From the NCBI GenBank assembly GCA_964443275.1, contig CAYUCE010000076.1, positions 1 through 6,758 of the forward strand: a stretch of 6,758 nt of DNA. The letters run 5' to 3'. Below the pieces are notes generated by a model. That model had not been told where the DNA came from, did not search any database, and saw only the letters and a program-made list of their open reading frames with translations. The stretch comes from CAYUCE01 sp964443275 (lineage in GTDB: Bacteria > Bipolaricaulota > Bipolaricaulia > CAYUCE01). This document shows positions 1 to 5,283 of the stretch, one piece after another; position 1 is the first letter of the stretch, and the number at the start of each line of letters is the position of its first letter. The translations under genes were made by a program, and so were the position numbers.

Positions 1-56
1 TAGGGAAGTTGTCGAACTTGAGCCATAATCTCCTCATCAATGGGAATTGTTTTCAT
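1..56 (-). CDS. 5' end of a probable antitoxin-like small protein (DUF2281-like), cut by window edge
   Basis: Reading leftward from the ATG at 56-54, eighteen codons are visible, beginning MKTIPIDEEIMAQVRQLP. The next codon starts TA and is cut off, so it is either Tyr or a stop. A strong Shine-Dalgarno (AAGGAG, 67-72 on the minus strand) lies 10 bases upstream, which is the main reason to call a gene. The start, with a polar strand followed by a helix ending in RQLP, resembles the N-terminus of DUF2281 proteins, many of which are VapB-like antitoxins in which LP is followed by a helix of the EVLDFVEFL type. That family call is from memory on 18 residues and is tentative. The leader contains an extended -10 promoter and a palindrome, as an autoregulated toxin-antitoxin operon would. 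Any toxin partner would lie outside the window. Confidence 0.5.
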   Translation of the reverse strand, partial: MKTIPIDEEIMAQVRQLP

Positions 57-88
57 CTCTGCTCAACTCCTTATCATTATCAATTACC

Positions 89-103
89 AATAGAGTCTCT
101 ATT
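89..103. promoter_or_regulatory. 15-bp palindrome in the leader of the minus-strand gene (operator candidate)
   Basis: AATAGAG and CTCTATT are perfect 7-base inverted arms around a single central T. The site sits between the predicted minus-strand -10 element (133-138) and the ribosome binding site (67-72), where a repressor could block transcription. Operators of this kind are common in toxin-antitoxin operons. The operator role is inference. Confidence 0.4.
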
Positions 104-132
104 CACAGTGCTTTTCCATATATCTATCAATT

Positions 133-138
133 ATTATA
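133..138 (-). promoter_or_regulatory. Extended -10 promoter for the minus-strand gene at 1-56
   Basis: On the minus strand the sequence reads TGGTATAAT, a perfect -10 hexamer with the upstream TGn extension. The -35 region is weak (TTTCTC at optimal spacing), as is usual for extended -10 promoters. The start of transcription would fall near 126, giving a leader of about 70 bases that contains the palindrome at 89-103. Confidence 0.45.
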
Positions 139-181
139 CCATAATGACTTATGCGGAGAAAAAGTACACGTCTTATAACTA

Positions 182-322
182 TACTTTTGCACTTTTTCTA
201 GATCCCCGTCCCTATGGGGATTTTAGAATCAGGGAGGAAAAACATAACGAAATCAGGAAATCCCCTATTCATGGGCTTTACAGAGATTCCAAGAAATCGA
301 ACAAACGAAAAGTGCAAAAGTA
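182..322. repeat. 141-bp inverted-repeat-bounded element (MITE-like)
   Basis: The sequence TACTTTTGCACTTTT at 182-196 recurs as its exact reverse complement at 308-322, giving 15-bp perfect terminal inverted repeats around 111 bases. If the outermost TA on each side is a target duplication, the repeats are 13 bp with TA flanks, as in MITEs related to IS630/Tc1-mariner. Inside, GGGGATTT (216-223) can pair with AAATCCCC (258-265), and ATCCCC/GGGGAT (202-207/216-221) forms an alternative local stem, so much of the element could fold as one imperfect hairpin. It has no transposase. It could also be a structured RNA or a chance long inverted repeat; a single copy cannot settle this. Confidence 0.4.
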
Positions 323-397
323 CTTGTTTATGGAATCGGGTGAAAAGTAGATATAAAGAGGAGTACGCATCATCACAGCGACCAAGCCTAACTACAC

Positions 398-426
398 TTG
401 CTAATTTACTCGGTTTTAAATAACAT
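398..426 (+). promoter_or_regulatory. Possible sigma70-like promoter for the HAD gene
   Basis: TTGCTA (398-403) and TAACAT (421-426) are separated by 17 bases; each matches four of six consensus positions. Transcription would start near 432, giving a leader of about 50 bases. This is the best candidate between the inverted-repeat element and the HAD start codon, but it is a weak match in AT-rich DNA. Confidence 0.3.
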
Positions 427-481
427 CTATCCATTCAAGCCTGGAGCCACTTAGAAATAAAATTATGGAGGAAGGGATAAC

Positions 482-1168
482 ATGATGAAATCAACACAGG
501 ACCCATGTTCAAAAGAATATAAAGTAATATCGTTTGATATGGACGGGGTCTTGCTTGATTCGGAGGATTTCTCAGTTGGAAGCTGGATCTACCGCATGGT
601 AAGTAAGACTTTAAGCCACTTTAATGTACCCACCACTCCGGATAATATGAAAAAACTCTACATGCGAAACATGGTGGATAACTATGATAAAATTTGTCGT
701 GATTTTGGAATAGAGGATCCTCACAAATTGTGGCAAGTGCGGGAAAAACACTTCTTAGAGGAGAAATTAAATGCTTTAAGAAAAGGGGAGATCAAACCTT
801 TTGAAGACGCAAATGTAGTCAAGGAGCTAAACGACGGTTACAAACTATCCATAGTAACCAACTCTCCCCAACCTATAGCTGATTATTTTTTGAAACGTTA
901 TGAATTAGAGGAGTACTTTGAGTTATGGATAGGTAGAGGGTCCGATCTGAGCGATCTTTTCGCCATGAAGCCCAATCCTCATCTATTAAACCGGATGATG
1001 TCAAAGATTGACTCTCGGGATGTGCTCTATATAGGTGACACGGACCAGGATAGACAGGCAGCCAAAAGCGCAGGGGTGGACTTTTTGCTGCTTTCAAGGG
1101 TTGAGGAAGGAAACTCTGCTTTTTCCAATTTGTGGGAGTTAAAAAATTGCCTCAAGTCAGGGTTCTGA
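482..1168 (+). CDS. HAD-superfamily hydrolase, phosphoglycolate phosphatase/beta-phosphoglucomutase-like
   Basis: A 228-residue cytoplasmic HAD phosphatase. All four HAD motifs are present. Motif I is FDMDGVLLDSE at 18-28, with nucleophile D19 and acid/base D21. Motif II is VTNSP, with T126. Motif III is K163 in AMKPNP. Motif IV is YIGDTDQDRQAA, with D186 and D190 as likely Mg2+ ligands. The mostly helical segment between motifs I and II (about residues 30-110) is a type C1 cap, as in Gph, PgmB and related small-phosphoester phosphatases. The substrate cannot be read from the sequence; phosphoglycolate or a sugar phosphate is the default guess. GGAGGA (467-472) precedes ATG 482 by 9 bases; the ATG at 485 is an equally possible start. 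The gene appears monocistronic and ends 17 bases inside the convergent rpiA. Confidence 0.9.
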   Translation: MMKSTQDPCSKEYKVISFDMDGVLLDSEDFSVGSWIYRMVSKTLSHFNVPTTPDNMKKLYMRNMVDNYDKICRDFGIEDPHKLWQVREKHFLEEKLNALRKGEIKPFEDANVVKELNDGYKLSIVTNSPQPIADYFLKRYELEEYFELWIGRGSDLSDLFAMKPNPHLLNRMMSKIDSRDVLYIGDTDQDRQAAKSAGVDFLLLSRVEEGNSAFSNLWELKNCLKSGF

Positions 1169-1853
1169 CCCCTTTTGGGGTTCCCACGAACACAATATCG
1201 GCCTTGCGGGTGGCAAAGATGCCGTTATCTATAACCCCGTCAATCCGGTTGATTTTACGCTCTAACTCCGCTGCTTTTGCTCCTTGATAAACGCTTAGTA
1301 AAGTAAGGTCCAAAATTTTAGTGCCCTGGTCAGTCTTAAATTCTTTTGAATCAGCCTTTCTTATCTCAACCGGACCTAAATCTTTTAGTTCTTCCATTAC
1401 TGCTTTCGTTTTCTTGTCTTCTACCTCCACCGGGATAGGTGATCTCTGCCCTAAATAATCGACCAGCTTTGTCTCATCAACTACAATTATTAGCTCTCGG
1501 GATTTTTTGGCAACCTTTTTCTCTTGGGTATGGTGCCCCCAGCCCCCCTTGATCAATGTCAGGCTTGGGTCTACCTCATCGGCTCCGTCGATATCAAATT
1601 CTATTTTCTTAACCTCATCTTCTTTTTTGACTTTTATACCTAAAGCAAGAAGTTGGGACTCGGTTTCCTTGGACGTAGGAATCGCTATTAACCCTTTGTA
1701 CTTGCTTAAAGCAGGAAAAGCTTTTTTTGCAGTAGACCCGGAGCCTGCGCCTATATAGATAGGTCGAGGGGTCGGGAGATATTTTCTATGAATATAATGT
1801 AGGGCTTCTTTTACAGCTTTACTCTTTAGGTTGTCCAGGCTCATCTCTTCCAT
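1152..1853 (-). CDS. rpiA: Ribose-5-phosphate isomerase A
   Basis: RpiA interconverts ribose 5-phosphate and ribulose 5-phosphate in the non-oxidative pentose phosphate pathway. The 233 residues are near the usual length of about 220. The phosphate-binding loop IGAGSGST (34-41), FDIDGADE (87-94), KGG(102-104), the EK at 111-112 and VVDETK (124-129) match the family. Residues aligning with the E. coli active site are kept: D89 and D92 (D81, D84), K102 (K94), E111 (E103) and K129 (K121). The loop between K102 and E111 is unusual, GGWGHHTQ where E. coli has GGGAALTR, and the usual DNGN is DQGT at 175-178, so this is a divergent member. The ATG at 1853 has no clear Shine-Dalgarno. A start at Met4 (1844) is possible and family-like (MSLDNLK). 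The gene lies downstream of the ferredoxin, beyond a strong hairpin. Confidence 0.93.
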   Translation of the reverse strand: MEEMSLDNLKSKAVKEALHYIHRKYLPTPRPIYIGAGSGSTAKKAFPALSKYKGLIAIPTSKETESQLLALGIKVKKEDEVKKIEFDIDGADEVDPSLTLIKGGWGHHTQEKKVAKKSRELIIVVDETKLVDYLGQRSPIPVEVEDKKTKAVMEELKDLGPVEIRKADSKEFKTDQGTKILDLTLLSVYQGAKAAELERKINRIDGVIDNGIFATRKADIVFVGTPKGVRTLT

Positions 1854-1880
1854 TGCTATTTATTGTTTGGGCAAGCTTAA

Positions 1881-1941
1881 GAAAAGAAAATCTAATTTAG
1901 GGTAAGGGGAGTAGGTCAAAACCAATCCCCAAACCCTAAAT
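1881..1941 (-). terminator. Long hairpin with T-rich tail between ferredoxin gene and rpiA
   Basis: ATTTAGGGT (1895-1903) pairs with ACCCTAAAT (1933-1941). After an AA/AA internal loop, GGGGA (1906-1910) pairs with TCCCC (1926-1930), and GGT/ACC (1914-1916/1921-1923) closes a CAAA tetraloop. On the minus strand the stem is followed by TAGATTTTCTTTTC, a U-rich tail, so it would act as a factor-independent terminator or attenuator for leftward transcription from the ferredoxin gene. Because no good promoter is visible between it and rpiA, partial read-through into rpiA is plausible. Confidence 0.6.
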
Positions 1942-1958
1942 CCCTTATATTCTAGGTC

Positions 1959-2147
1959 CTAAATACTAATGGCGTCCGTTGGACACTCTTCAGCGGCCTC
2001 ACTGATGCATTCTAAGTCCAAGTCCGCATCGTCTTTAACTACGGAGATGTCTTCGTCATCCAATTCAAAAACTTCCGGACAGATCTCCTCACATAATCCA
2101 CAGCTTATACACAAATCACGATCAACTTCCGGGTTATAAGCAGCCAT
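1959..2147 (-). CDS. Ferredoxin, single [4Fe-4S] cluster, Desulfovibrio gigas type
   Basis: A 62-residue acidic, soluble electron carrier. C13, C16 and C19 (in CISCGLC) with C55 (in ECP) are the expected cluster ligands. C23 and C47 are two further cysteines at the positions that form the Cys18-Cys42 disulfide in D. gigas ferredoxin II, where the other ligands are Cys8, 11, 14 and 50. The second-cluster CxxCxxC motif is absent, so this is a one-cluster protein derived from the 2[4Fe-4S] fold. Many Asp and Glu residues (31-46) give a strongly negative surface. AGGAGG (2155-2160) lies 7 bases before the ATG. It diverges from the DUF151 gene and is the first gene of a possible unit with rpiA. 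The redox partner is not in the window. Confidence 0.92.
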   Translation of the reverse strand: MAAYNPEVDRDLCISCGLCEEICPEVFELDDEDISVVKDDADLDLECISEAAEECPTDAISI

Positions 2148-2200
2148 TGATTAACCTCCTGATTTTAAAATTAATATATTTAGCTTGTAAGTTAAGCCAT

Positions 2201-2229
2201 AAAATACATATTGACATCCCTTTTGTCAA
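2201..2229 (-). promoter_or_regulatory. Sigma70-like promoter for the ferredoxin gene
   Basis: On the minus strand, a perfect TTGACA (2229-2224) is followed after 17 bases by TATTTT (2206-2201), which matches four of six -10 positions. Transcription would start near 2194, leaving a leader of about 46 bases before the ferredoxin ATG. Confidence 0.55.
2211..2229. promoter_or_regulatory. TTGACA-N7-TGTCAA inverted repeat in the divergent promoter region
   Basis: TTGACA (2211-2216) and TGTCAA (2224-2229) form a perfect 6-base inverted repeat with a 7-base spacer. The right arm is the -35 element of the ferredoxin promoter. The left arm reads as a consensus -35 towards the DUF151 gene, with only a weak -10 (TTGGAT, 2234-2239). 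The repeat could be overlapping -35 elements of two promoters, or an operator over the ferredoxin -35. Confidence 0.4.
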
Positions 2230-2277
2230 GGGGTTGGATCATCTGGGGATTGAAACTCCCACTTTCATTATTTCCTG

Positions 2278-2306
2278 TTGGAATTTGCCCATTTCATTTT
2301 TATAAT
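2278..2306 (+). promoter_or_regulatory. Sigma70-like promoter for the DUF151-ftsA unit
   Basis: TTGGAA (2278-2283) and a perfect TATAAT (2301-2306) are spaced 17 bases apart. Transcription would start near 2313, so the leader is only about 17 bases and consists largely of the Shine-Dalgarno. This would drive the DUF151 gene and, through the short gap that follows it, ftsA. Confidence 0.6.
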
Positions 2307-2329
2307 GGTGTTGATTAGGGGTGAGATCT

Positions 2330-2827
2330 ATGAGGGAATTGCAGGTGAAAGCTCTTTTGATGGATCAAGAAAATAAGGCACCTTTTGTCTTGCTTCAGGA
2401 TTTAAAGTCAAAGAAAGTAATGCCTATCTGGATAGGGGCTTACGAAGCAATGGCTATAAGTTACGAATTACAAGGCAAGGAATTCGACCGACCGCTGACC
2501 CACGATCTCCTAAATACCTTACTGCATGAGTTGGGGAATGGCCTGGAGAGGGTGGTCATAAATGATCTAAGGGATCGTACTTATTATGCATCTCTTTTTG
2601 TGAAAGATAAAGATTCTCAGCAAATCTTAGAGATAGATGCCCGGCCCTCCGACTCAATAACCTTAGCATTAAAGGCAAATGCTCCCATTTATATATCCGA
2701 TAAAATTTTTGAAGTGGCTGCAATTCAGTCTCAGGAAGATAAAGAAAAGGAGGAAAAAGAAGAGTTTCAAAGATTTTTGGAAGAGTTGGACCTAAAAGAT
2801 TTCAAAGAATTCAGCCCCGGTGATTGA
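2330..2827 (+). CDS. Bifunctional nuclease domain (BFN, DUF151) protein
   Basis: A 165-residue cytoplasmic protein of the BFN/DUF151 family, whose members (Thermotoga TM0160 fold, plant BBD proteins) are reported to have DNase and RNase activity; the role in most bacteria is unsettled. Family hallmarks are PIWIGAYEAMAI (32-43), RPLTHDLL (54-61) and DARPSDSITLAL (103-114). The fold covers about residues 3-130 and is followed by a charged Glu/Lys-rich helix (135-165) often seen in this family. ATG 2330 is preferred: AGGGGTGA (2317-2324) lies 5 bases before it, whereas the in-frame GTG at 2321 sits inside that Shine-Dalgarno and only about 8 bases from the predicted transcription start. It is followed by ftsA after 37 bases on the same strand, so the two are probably co-transcribed. 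Confidence 0.9.
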   Translation: MRELQVKALLMDQENKAPFVLLQDLKSKKVMPIWIGAYEAMAISYELQGKEFDRPLTHDLLNTLLHELGNGLERVVINDLRDRTYYASLFVKDKDSQQILEIDARPSDSITLALKANAPIYISDKIFEVAAIQSQEDKEKEEKEEFQRFLEELDLKDFKEFSPGD

Positions 2828-2864
2828 ATGCCCGACAAAAAAGAATAAATGAGGGGGATATAGA

Positions 2865-4088
2865 ATGGAAAACTTTGTGGTGGGACTCGATGTAGGTACC
2901 AAGAAGACGGCGGCTTTAGTAGCTGAAGTTGGAAACAGTGACACTATAGAAGTAATAGGGACAGGGTACGCAGAATCTTTAGGAGTAGAGCGGGGTGTGG
3001 TAGTCGATCCTCCCAAGACTACCCGCTGTATAAAAAAGGCGGTAGAGGAGGCAGAGGGAGTTTCAGGCACTAAAATACAATCAGTACATGCCGGTATTTC
3101 CGGCCAACATATAGAAACGTTTGAAAGTTATGGTACGGTTTCTATCACCAGCGGAGATAAAAGAATTTCCCCCAGGGATATTAAGCGGGTTATCAAAGCC
3201 GCCCGGCCCAAAGAGATGCCCCCGGAAAAGAAGGTTATACAGACCGATCTGAAGCAATACGTTGTTGACGGGCAAGTGGGTATCACCGACCCGGTGGGGA
3301 TGGTGGGGAGCCGGCTGGAGGTCTATCAGCATGTGGTGACCGGTTCCATCACTGCGGTACTAAATCTGGTCAGAGCCATAGAAAACGCTCGCTTAGCCGT
3401 GGACCAGATTTTCTTGAATTCCCTGGCTTCTGCCCGGGCGGTCCTAAGCCGGGCAGAGAAAAAACAAGGTGTAGTTTTGATGGACATTGGAGGAGGTATA
3501 ACTGATATAGCCGTTTTCAAAAATGGCCGTCCACTGTTCTCTACTTGTCTGCCCATCGCCGGAGAAAATGTAACCAAGGACTTAGCAATTGCCCTAGCTG
3601 TACCATTTGAAGAAGCAGAGAGGATAAAAATAGACGCCGATCCTTCCTATCAAAAGGAGTTTGGAAGAGGAGAGCCCATCAAATCAACCACTATAGGCGG
3701 GGAAAGGATTGAAGTTTCCGCCACCCGGCTTTCTGAAATAATTGCCCCTAGATGGGAAGAAATTTTTGAACTGGCATTATCCACGATAAAGGAAAAGGGC
3801 TATTGGAAGGATATTTCTCTGGGAATTATAATTACCGGAGGTGCAACTCAGGTAGACAGCCTGGCTGAATACTTGCAAACTAAATACGAGGTACCCGTAC
3901 GGGAAGGGGAGATCGAGACCAGAGTGCAAGGTCTTTCCGATATAGTGAAATCACCCGGATACTCCACAGCCATTGGTCTAGTTATTTGTGGTTTGGAAGC
4001 GAGAAGACGGGCGTGGGTAAAAGAGAAGGAGTCTTTTTCATCTAACATATTGAAGAAGGCGTTTAACTTTTTGCACCGTCCCTTCTAG
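2865..4088 (+). CDS. ftsA: Cell division protein FtsA
   Basis: FtsA is the actin-like ATPase that anchors FtsZ filaments to the inner face of the membrane and recruits later division proteins. The 407 residues are typical. Seen here are phosphate-1 (VGLDVGTKKTA, 6-16), the FtsA-specific 1C domain (about 84-165, with HAGISGQHI and RLEVYQHVVTGS), phosphate-2 (MDIGGGITDIAVF, 206-218), the adenosine motif (IITGGATQVDSL, 322-333), and a C-terminal linker ending in an amphipathic helix (about 391-407, ILKKAFNFLHRPF) that would bind the membrane. The 1C domain and C-terminal helix separate it from PilM, MreB and DnaK. GAGGGGG (2851-2857) lies 7 bases before the ATG. It is oddly placed: the gene before it is DUF151 rather than ftsQ, and the next is convergent fabF rather than ftsZ. 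Confidence 0.95.
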   Translation: MENFVVGLDVGTKKTAALVAEVGNSDTIEVIGTGYAESLGVERGVVVDPPKTTRCIKKAVEEAEGVSGTKIQSVHAGISGQHIETFESYGTVSITSGDKRISPRDIKRVIKAARPKEMPPEKKVIQTDLKQYVVDGQVGITDPVGMVGSRLEVYQHVVTGSITAVLNLVRAIENARLAVDQIFLNSLASARAVLSRAEKKQGVVLMDIGGGITDIAVFKNGRPLFSTCLPIAGENVTKDLAIALAVPFEEAERIKIDADPSYQKEFGRGEPIKSTTIGGERIEVSATRLSEIIAPRWEEIFELALSTIKEKGYWKDISLGIIITGGATQVDSLAEYLQTKYEVPVREGEIETRVQGLSDIVKSPGYSTAIGLVICGLEARRRAWVKEKESFSSNILKKAFNFLHRPF

Positions 4089-4092
4089 GTTT

Positions 4093-4128
4093 GAGCCTTT
4101 CTTCATCCACCGGGATCATTCAAGGCTC
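4093..4128. terminator. Possible shared hairpin at the convergent ends of ftsA and fabF
   Basis: GAGCCTT (4093-4099) and AAGGCTC (4122-4128) are perfect 7-base inverted arms around a 22-base loop, starting 5 bases after the ftsA stop codon and overlapping the last codons of fabF. The symmetry and position suit a bidirectional terminator, but the loop is long and there is no T-run directly after either arm. Confidence 0.3.
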
Positions 4129-5083
4129 CCAAACAGAGCGTGCCGTTGTGCCCTCCGAAGCCAAAGGAATTGGATAAAGCTACGGTTACCTTTTTTCTAA
4201 TANNNNNNNNNNNNNNNNNNNNNNNNNNNNNNNNNNNNNNNNNNNNNNNNNNNNNNNNNNNNNNNNNNNNNNNNNNNNNNNNNNNNNNNNNNNNNNNNNN
4301 NNTTTCTAATATCAAAACCCCGGCTCCTTCACCGGGAACAAATCCATCCCTATCTTTATCAAACGGCCTGGAGGCCTTTTGGGGTGCGTTATTTCTCCTG
4401 GTAGTTGCTCGAACCTTGGAAAGGGCGGCGAACATTAAAGGGGTGAGCACGGCTTCCGATCCCCCGGCCAGGGCCAGATCCGCCCGCCCGCTTCTTAAAA
4501 GATCACTCGCCAGACCAATTGCATGACTACTAGAAGCACAAGCTGAAATTGTGGCCAGGCTAAATCCTTTTAAATTAAAGTGAATAGATATGGAGCCGGC
4601 GATGCTATTTGGCATAAGCATGGGGGCGAGAAATGGACTTACCCGCCGAGGGCCTCTTTCCAAAAATATTTCATGATTTTTTTCAAAAATCTCCAGACCC
4701 CCTATGCCGGTTCCCATAATTACTCCCATATTCTCCGGGTTTTCACCCTTAACTGATTGCCGGCCATCCTCTCTTTTAACAAGCTCGATACCGGCGTCAA
4801 TAAAAGCAAGTTTGGAAGCCGCTACCCCAAATTGGGCACAACGGGTGAGACGGCTGGCTAATTTTTCGGGCATAAAGCGGGCGGGCTCAAAATCCAGGAC
4901 GGGAGCGCCGACTAAAGTTTTGCAACCTTTAAGATCCAGTGGATAAAGTCCACAGCCCTCCTTTATTTGATCCATTCGCTTACCCGCAGAAAGGCCTTTT
5001 TTTAGGGAATCAAAGAAACTCCGCTTTCCTACTCCTATAGGTGATATAACTCCCAACCCAGTTACCACAACTTTTGTTTGCAT
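4103..5083 (-). CDS. fabF: 3-oxoacyl-ACP synthase II (FabF-type), interrupted by an assembly gap
   Basis: This decarboxylating condensing enzyme extends acyl-ACP with malonyl-ACP in type II fatty acid synthesis. The N-terminal 260 residues run from VVVTGLGVISPIG (5-17) through the nucleophile C182 in ISACASSSHAIG to FDKDRDGFVPGEGAGVLILE. After the N-run only 32 residues remain, including the conserved NSFGFGGHNG. FabF proteins are about 410 residues and this one has some 20 extra before the cysteine, so about 140 codons are missing. These include the two catalytic His residues (303 and 340 in E. coli). The gene is probably intact in the organism. GAGGAG (5091-5096) lies 7 bases before the ATG. 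No acpP, fabD or fabG is adjacent. A specialised FabF-like synthase cannot be excluded, since RATTR replaces the usual RALSTR. Confidence 0.9.
   Translation of the reverse strand: MQTKVVVTGLGVISPIGVGKRSFFDSLKKGLSAGKRMDQIKEGCGLYPLDLKGCKTLVGAPVLDFEPARFMPEKLASRLTRCAQFGVAASKLAFIDAGIELVKREDGRQSVKGENPENMGVIMGTGIGGLEIFEKNHEIFLERGPRRVSPFLAPMLMPNSIAGSISIHFNLKGFSLATISACASSSHAIGLASDLLRSGRADLALAGGSEAVLTPLMFAALSKVRATTRRNNAPQKASRPFDKDRDGFVPGEGAGVLILEXXXXXXXXXXXXXXXXXXXXXXXXXXXXXXXXXXIRKKVTVALSNSFGFGGHNGTLCLGALNDPGG
4203..4302. other. 100-N scaffold gap inside fabF
   Basis: Exactly 100 N, the usual placeholder for a gap of unknown size. Comparison with FabF implies a true gap near 430 bp. The two edges share the 9-mer TTTCTAATA (4194-4202 and 4303-4311). 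Confidence 0.97.
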
Positions 5084-5103
5084 ATTCTAGCTCCTCTATG
5101 TCG

Positions 5104-5122
5104 AATTGACCTTAGGTTAATT
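5104..5122. promoter_or_regulatory. 19-bp near-perfect palindrome upstream of fabF (operator candidate)
   Basis: AATTGACCTTAGGTTAATT has 9-base arms around a central base, with a single mismatched pair (G5108/T5118). It lies 8 bases upstream of the fabF Shine-Dalgarno, within or just downstream of where the fabF promoter must be. It does not match the FapR, FadR or FabR sites I can recall. The operator role is inferred from symmetry and position; I see no convincing -35/-10 pair for fabF. Confidence 0.4.
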
Positions 5123-5283
5123 TATTGATTAGTCTCAAGCTCAATTTTAATTTGATTCATATAGTACCAACAAGTCCCGGTCTCCTCTAGCTATTTTCTA
5201 ATGTAAGAAACAGCAGGATAAGTGTGGTGTACTTTTGAAATTTATAAAAATCAGGCGGAAAACTTTAATTCAAACTTATGATG

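Larger units (their letters stand above)
57..481. other. Intergenic region without a convincing gene
   Basis: This region separates the divergent antitoxin-like gene and the HAD gene. It contains the leftward promoter and palindrome, the inverted-repeat element at 182-322, and a possible rightward promoter at 398-426. The open frames that cross it lack ribosome binding sites, have low-complexity or implausible translations, and run through the inverted repeat, so none is called. Confidence 0.6.

Noticed and set aside
202..221. ATCCCC/GGGGAT stem-loop as a rho-independent terminator
   Set aside because: Only a 6-bp stem with an 8-base loop and a short T-run, and no gene ends upstream of it; better explained as part of the inverted-repeat element.
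9..350. 113-codon rightward open frame near the left edge
   Set aside because: No ribosome binding site, low-complexity Tyr/Asn-rich translation, antisense to the start and promoter of the minus-strand gene, and runs through the inverted-repeat element.
214..423. Rightward open frame whose last residues (RPSLTTLANLLGFK) look faintly like the end of a helix-turn-helix protein
   Set aside because: It starts inside the inverted-repeat element, lacks a Shine-Dalgarno, and has only about 20 plausible residues. A gene remnant is possible but cannot be supported.
2828..2848. ATG overlapping the DUF151 stop region, opening a short frame (MPDKKE)
   Set aside because: Only six codons with no ribosome binding site of its own; treated as intergenic between the DUF151 gene and ftsA.
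2865..4088. PilM or MreB-like identity for the actin-fold gene
   Set aside because: The 1C domain motif (RLEVYQHVVTGS), GENVTKDLA and the C-terminal amphipathic helix are specific to FtsA.
4140..4526. Open frame on the plus strand across the N gap
   Set aside because: Exists only because N positions carry no stop codons; it is the antisense shadow of fabF.
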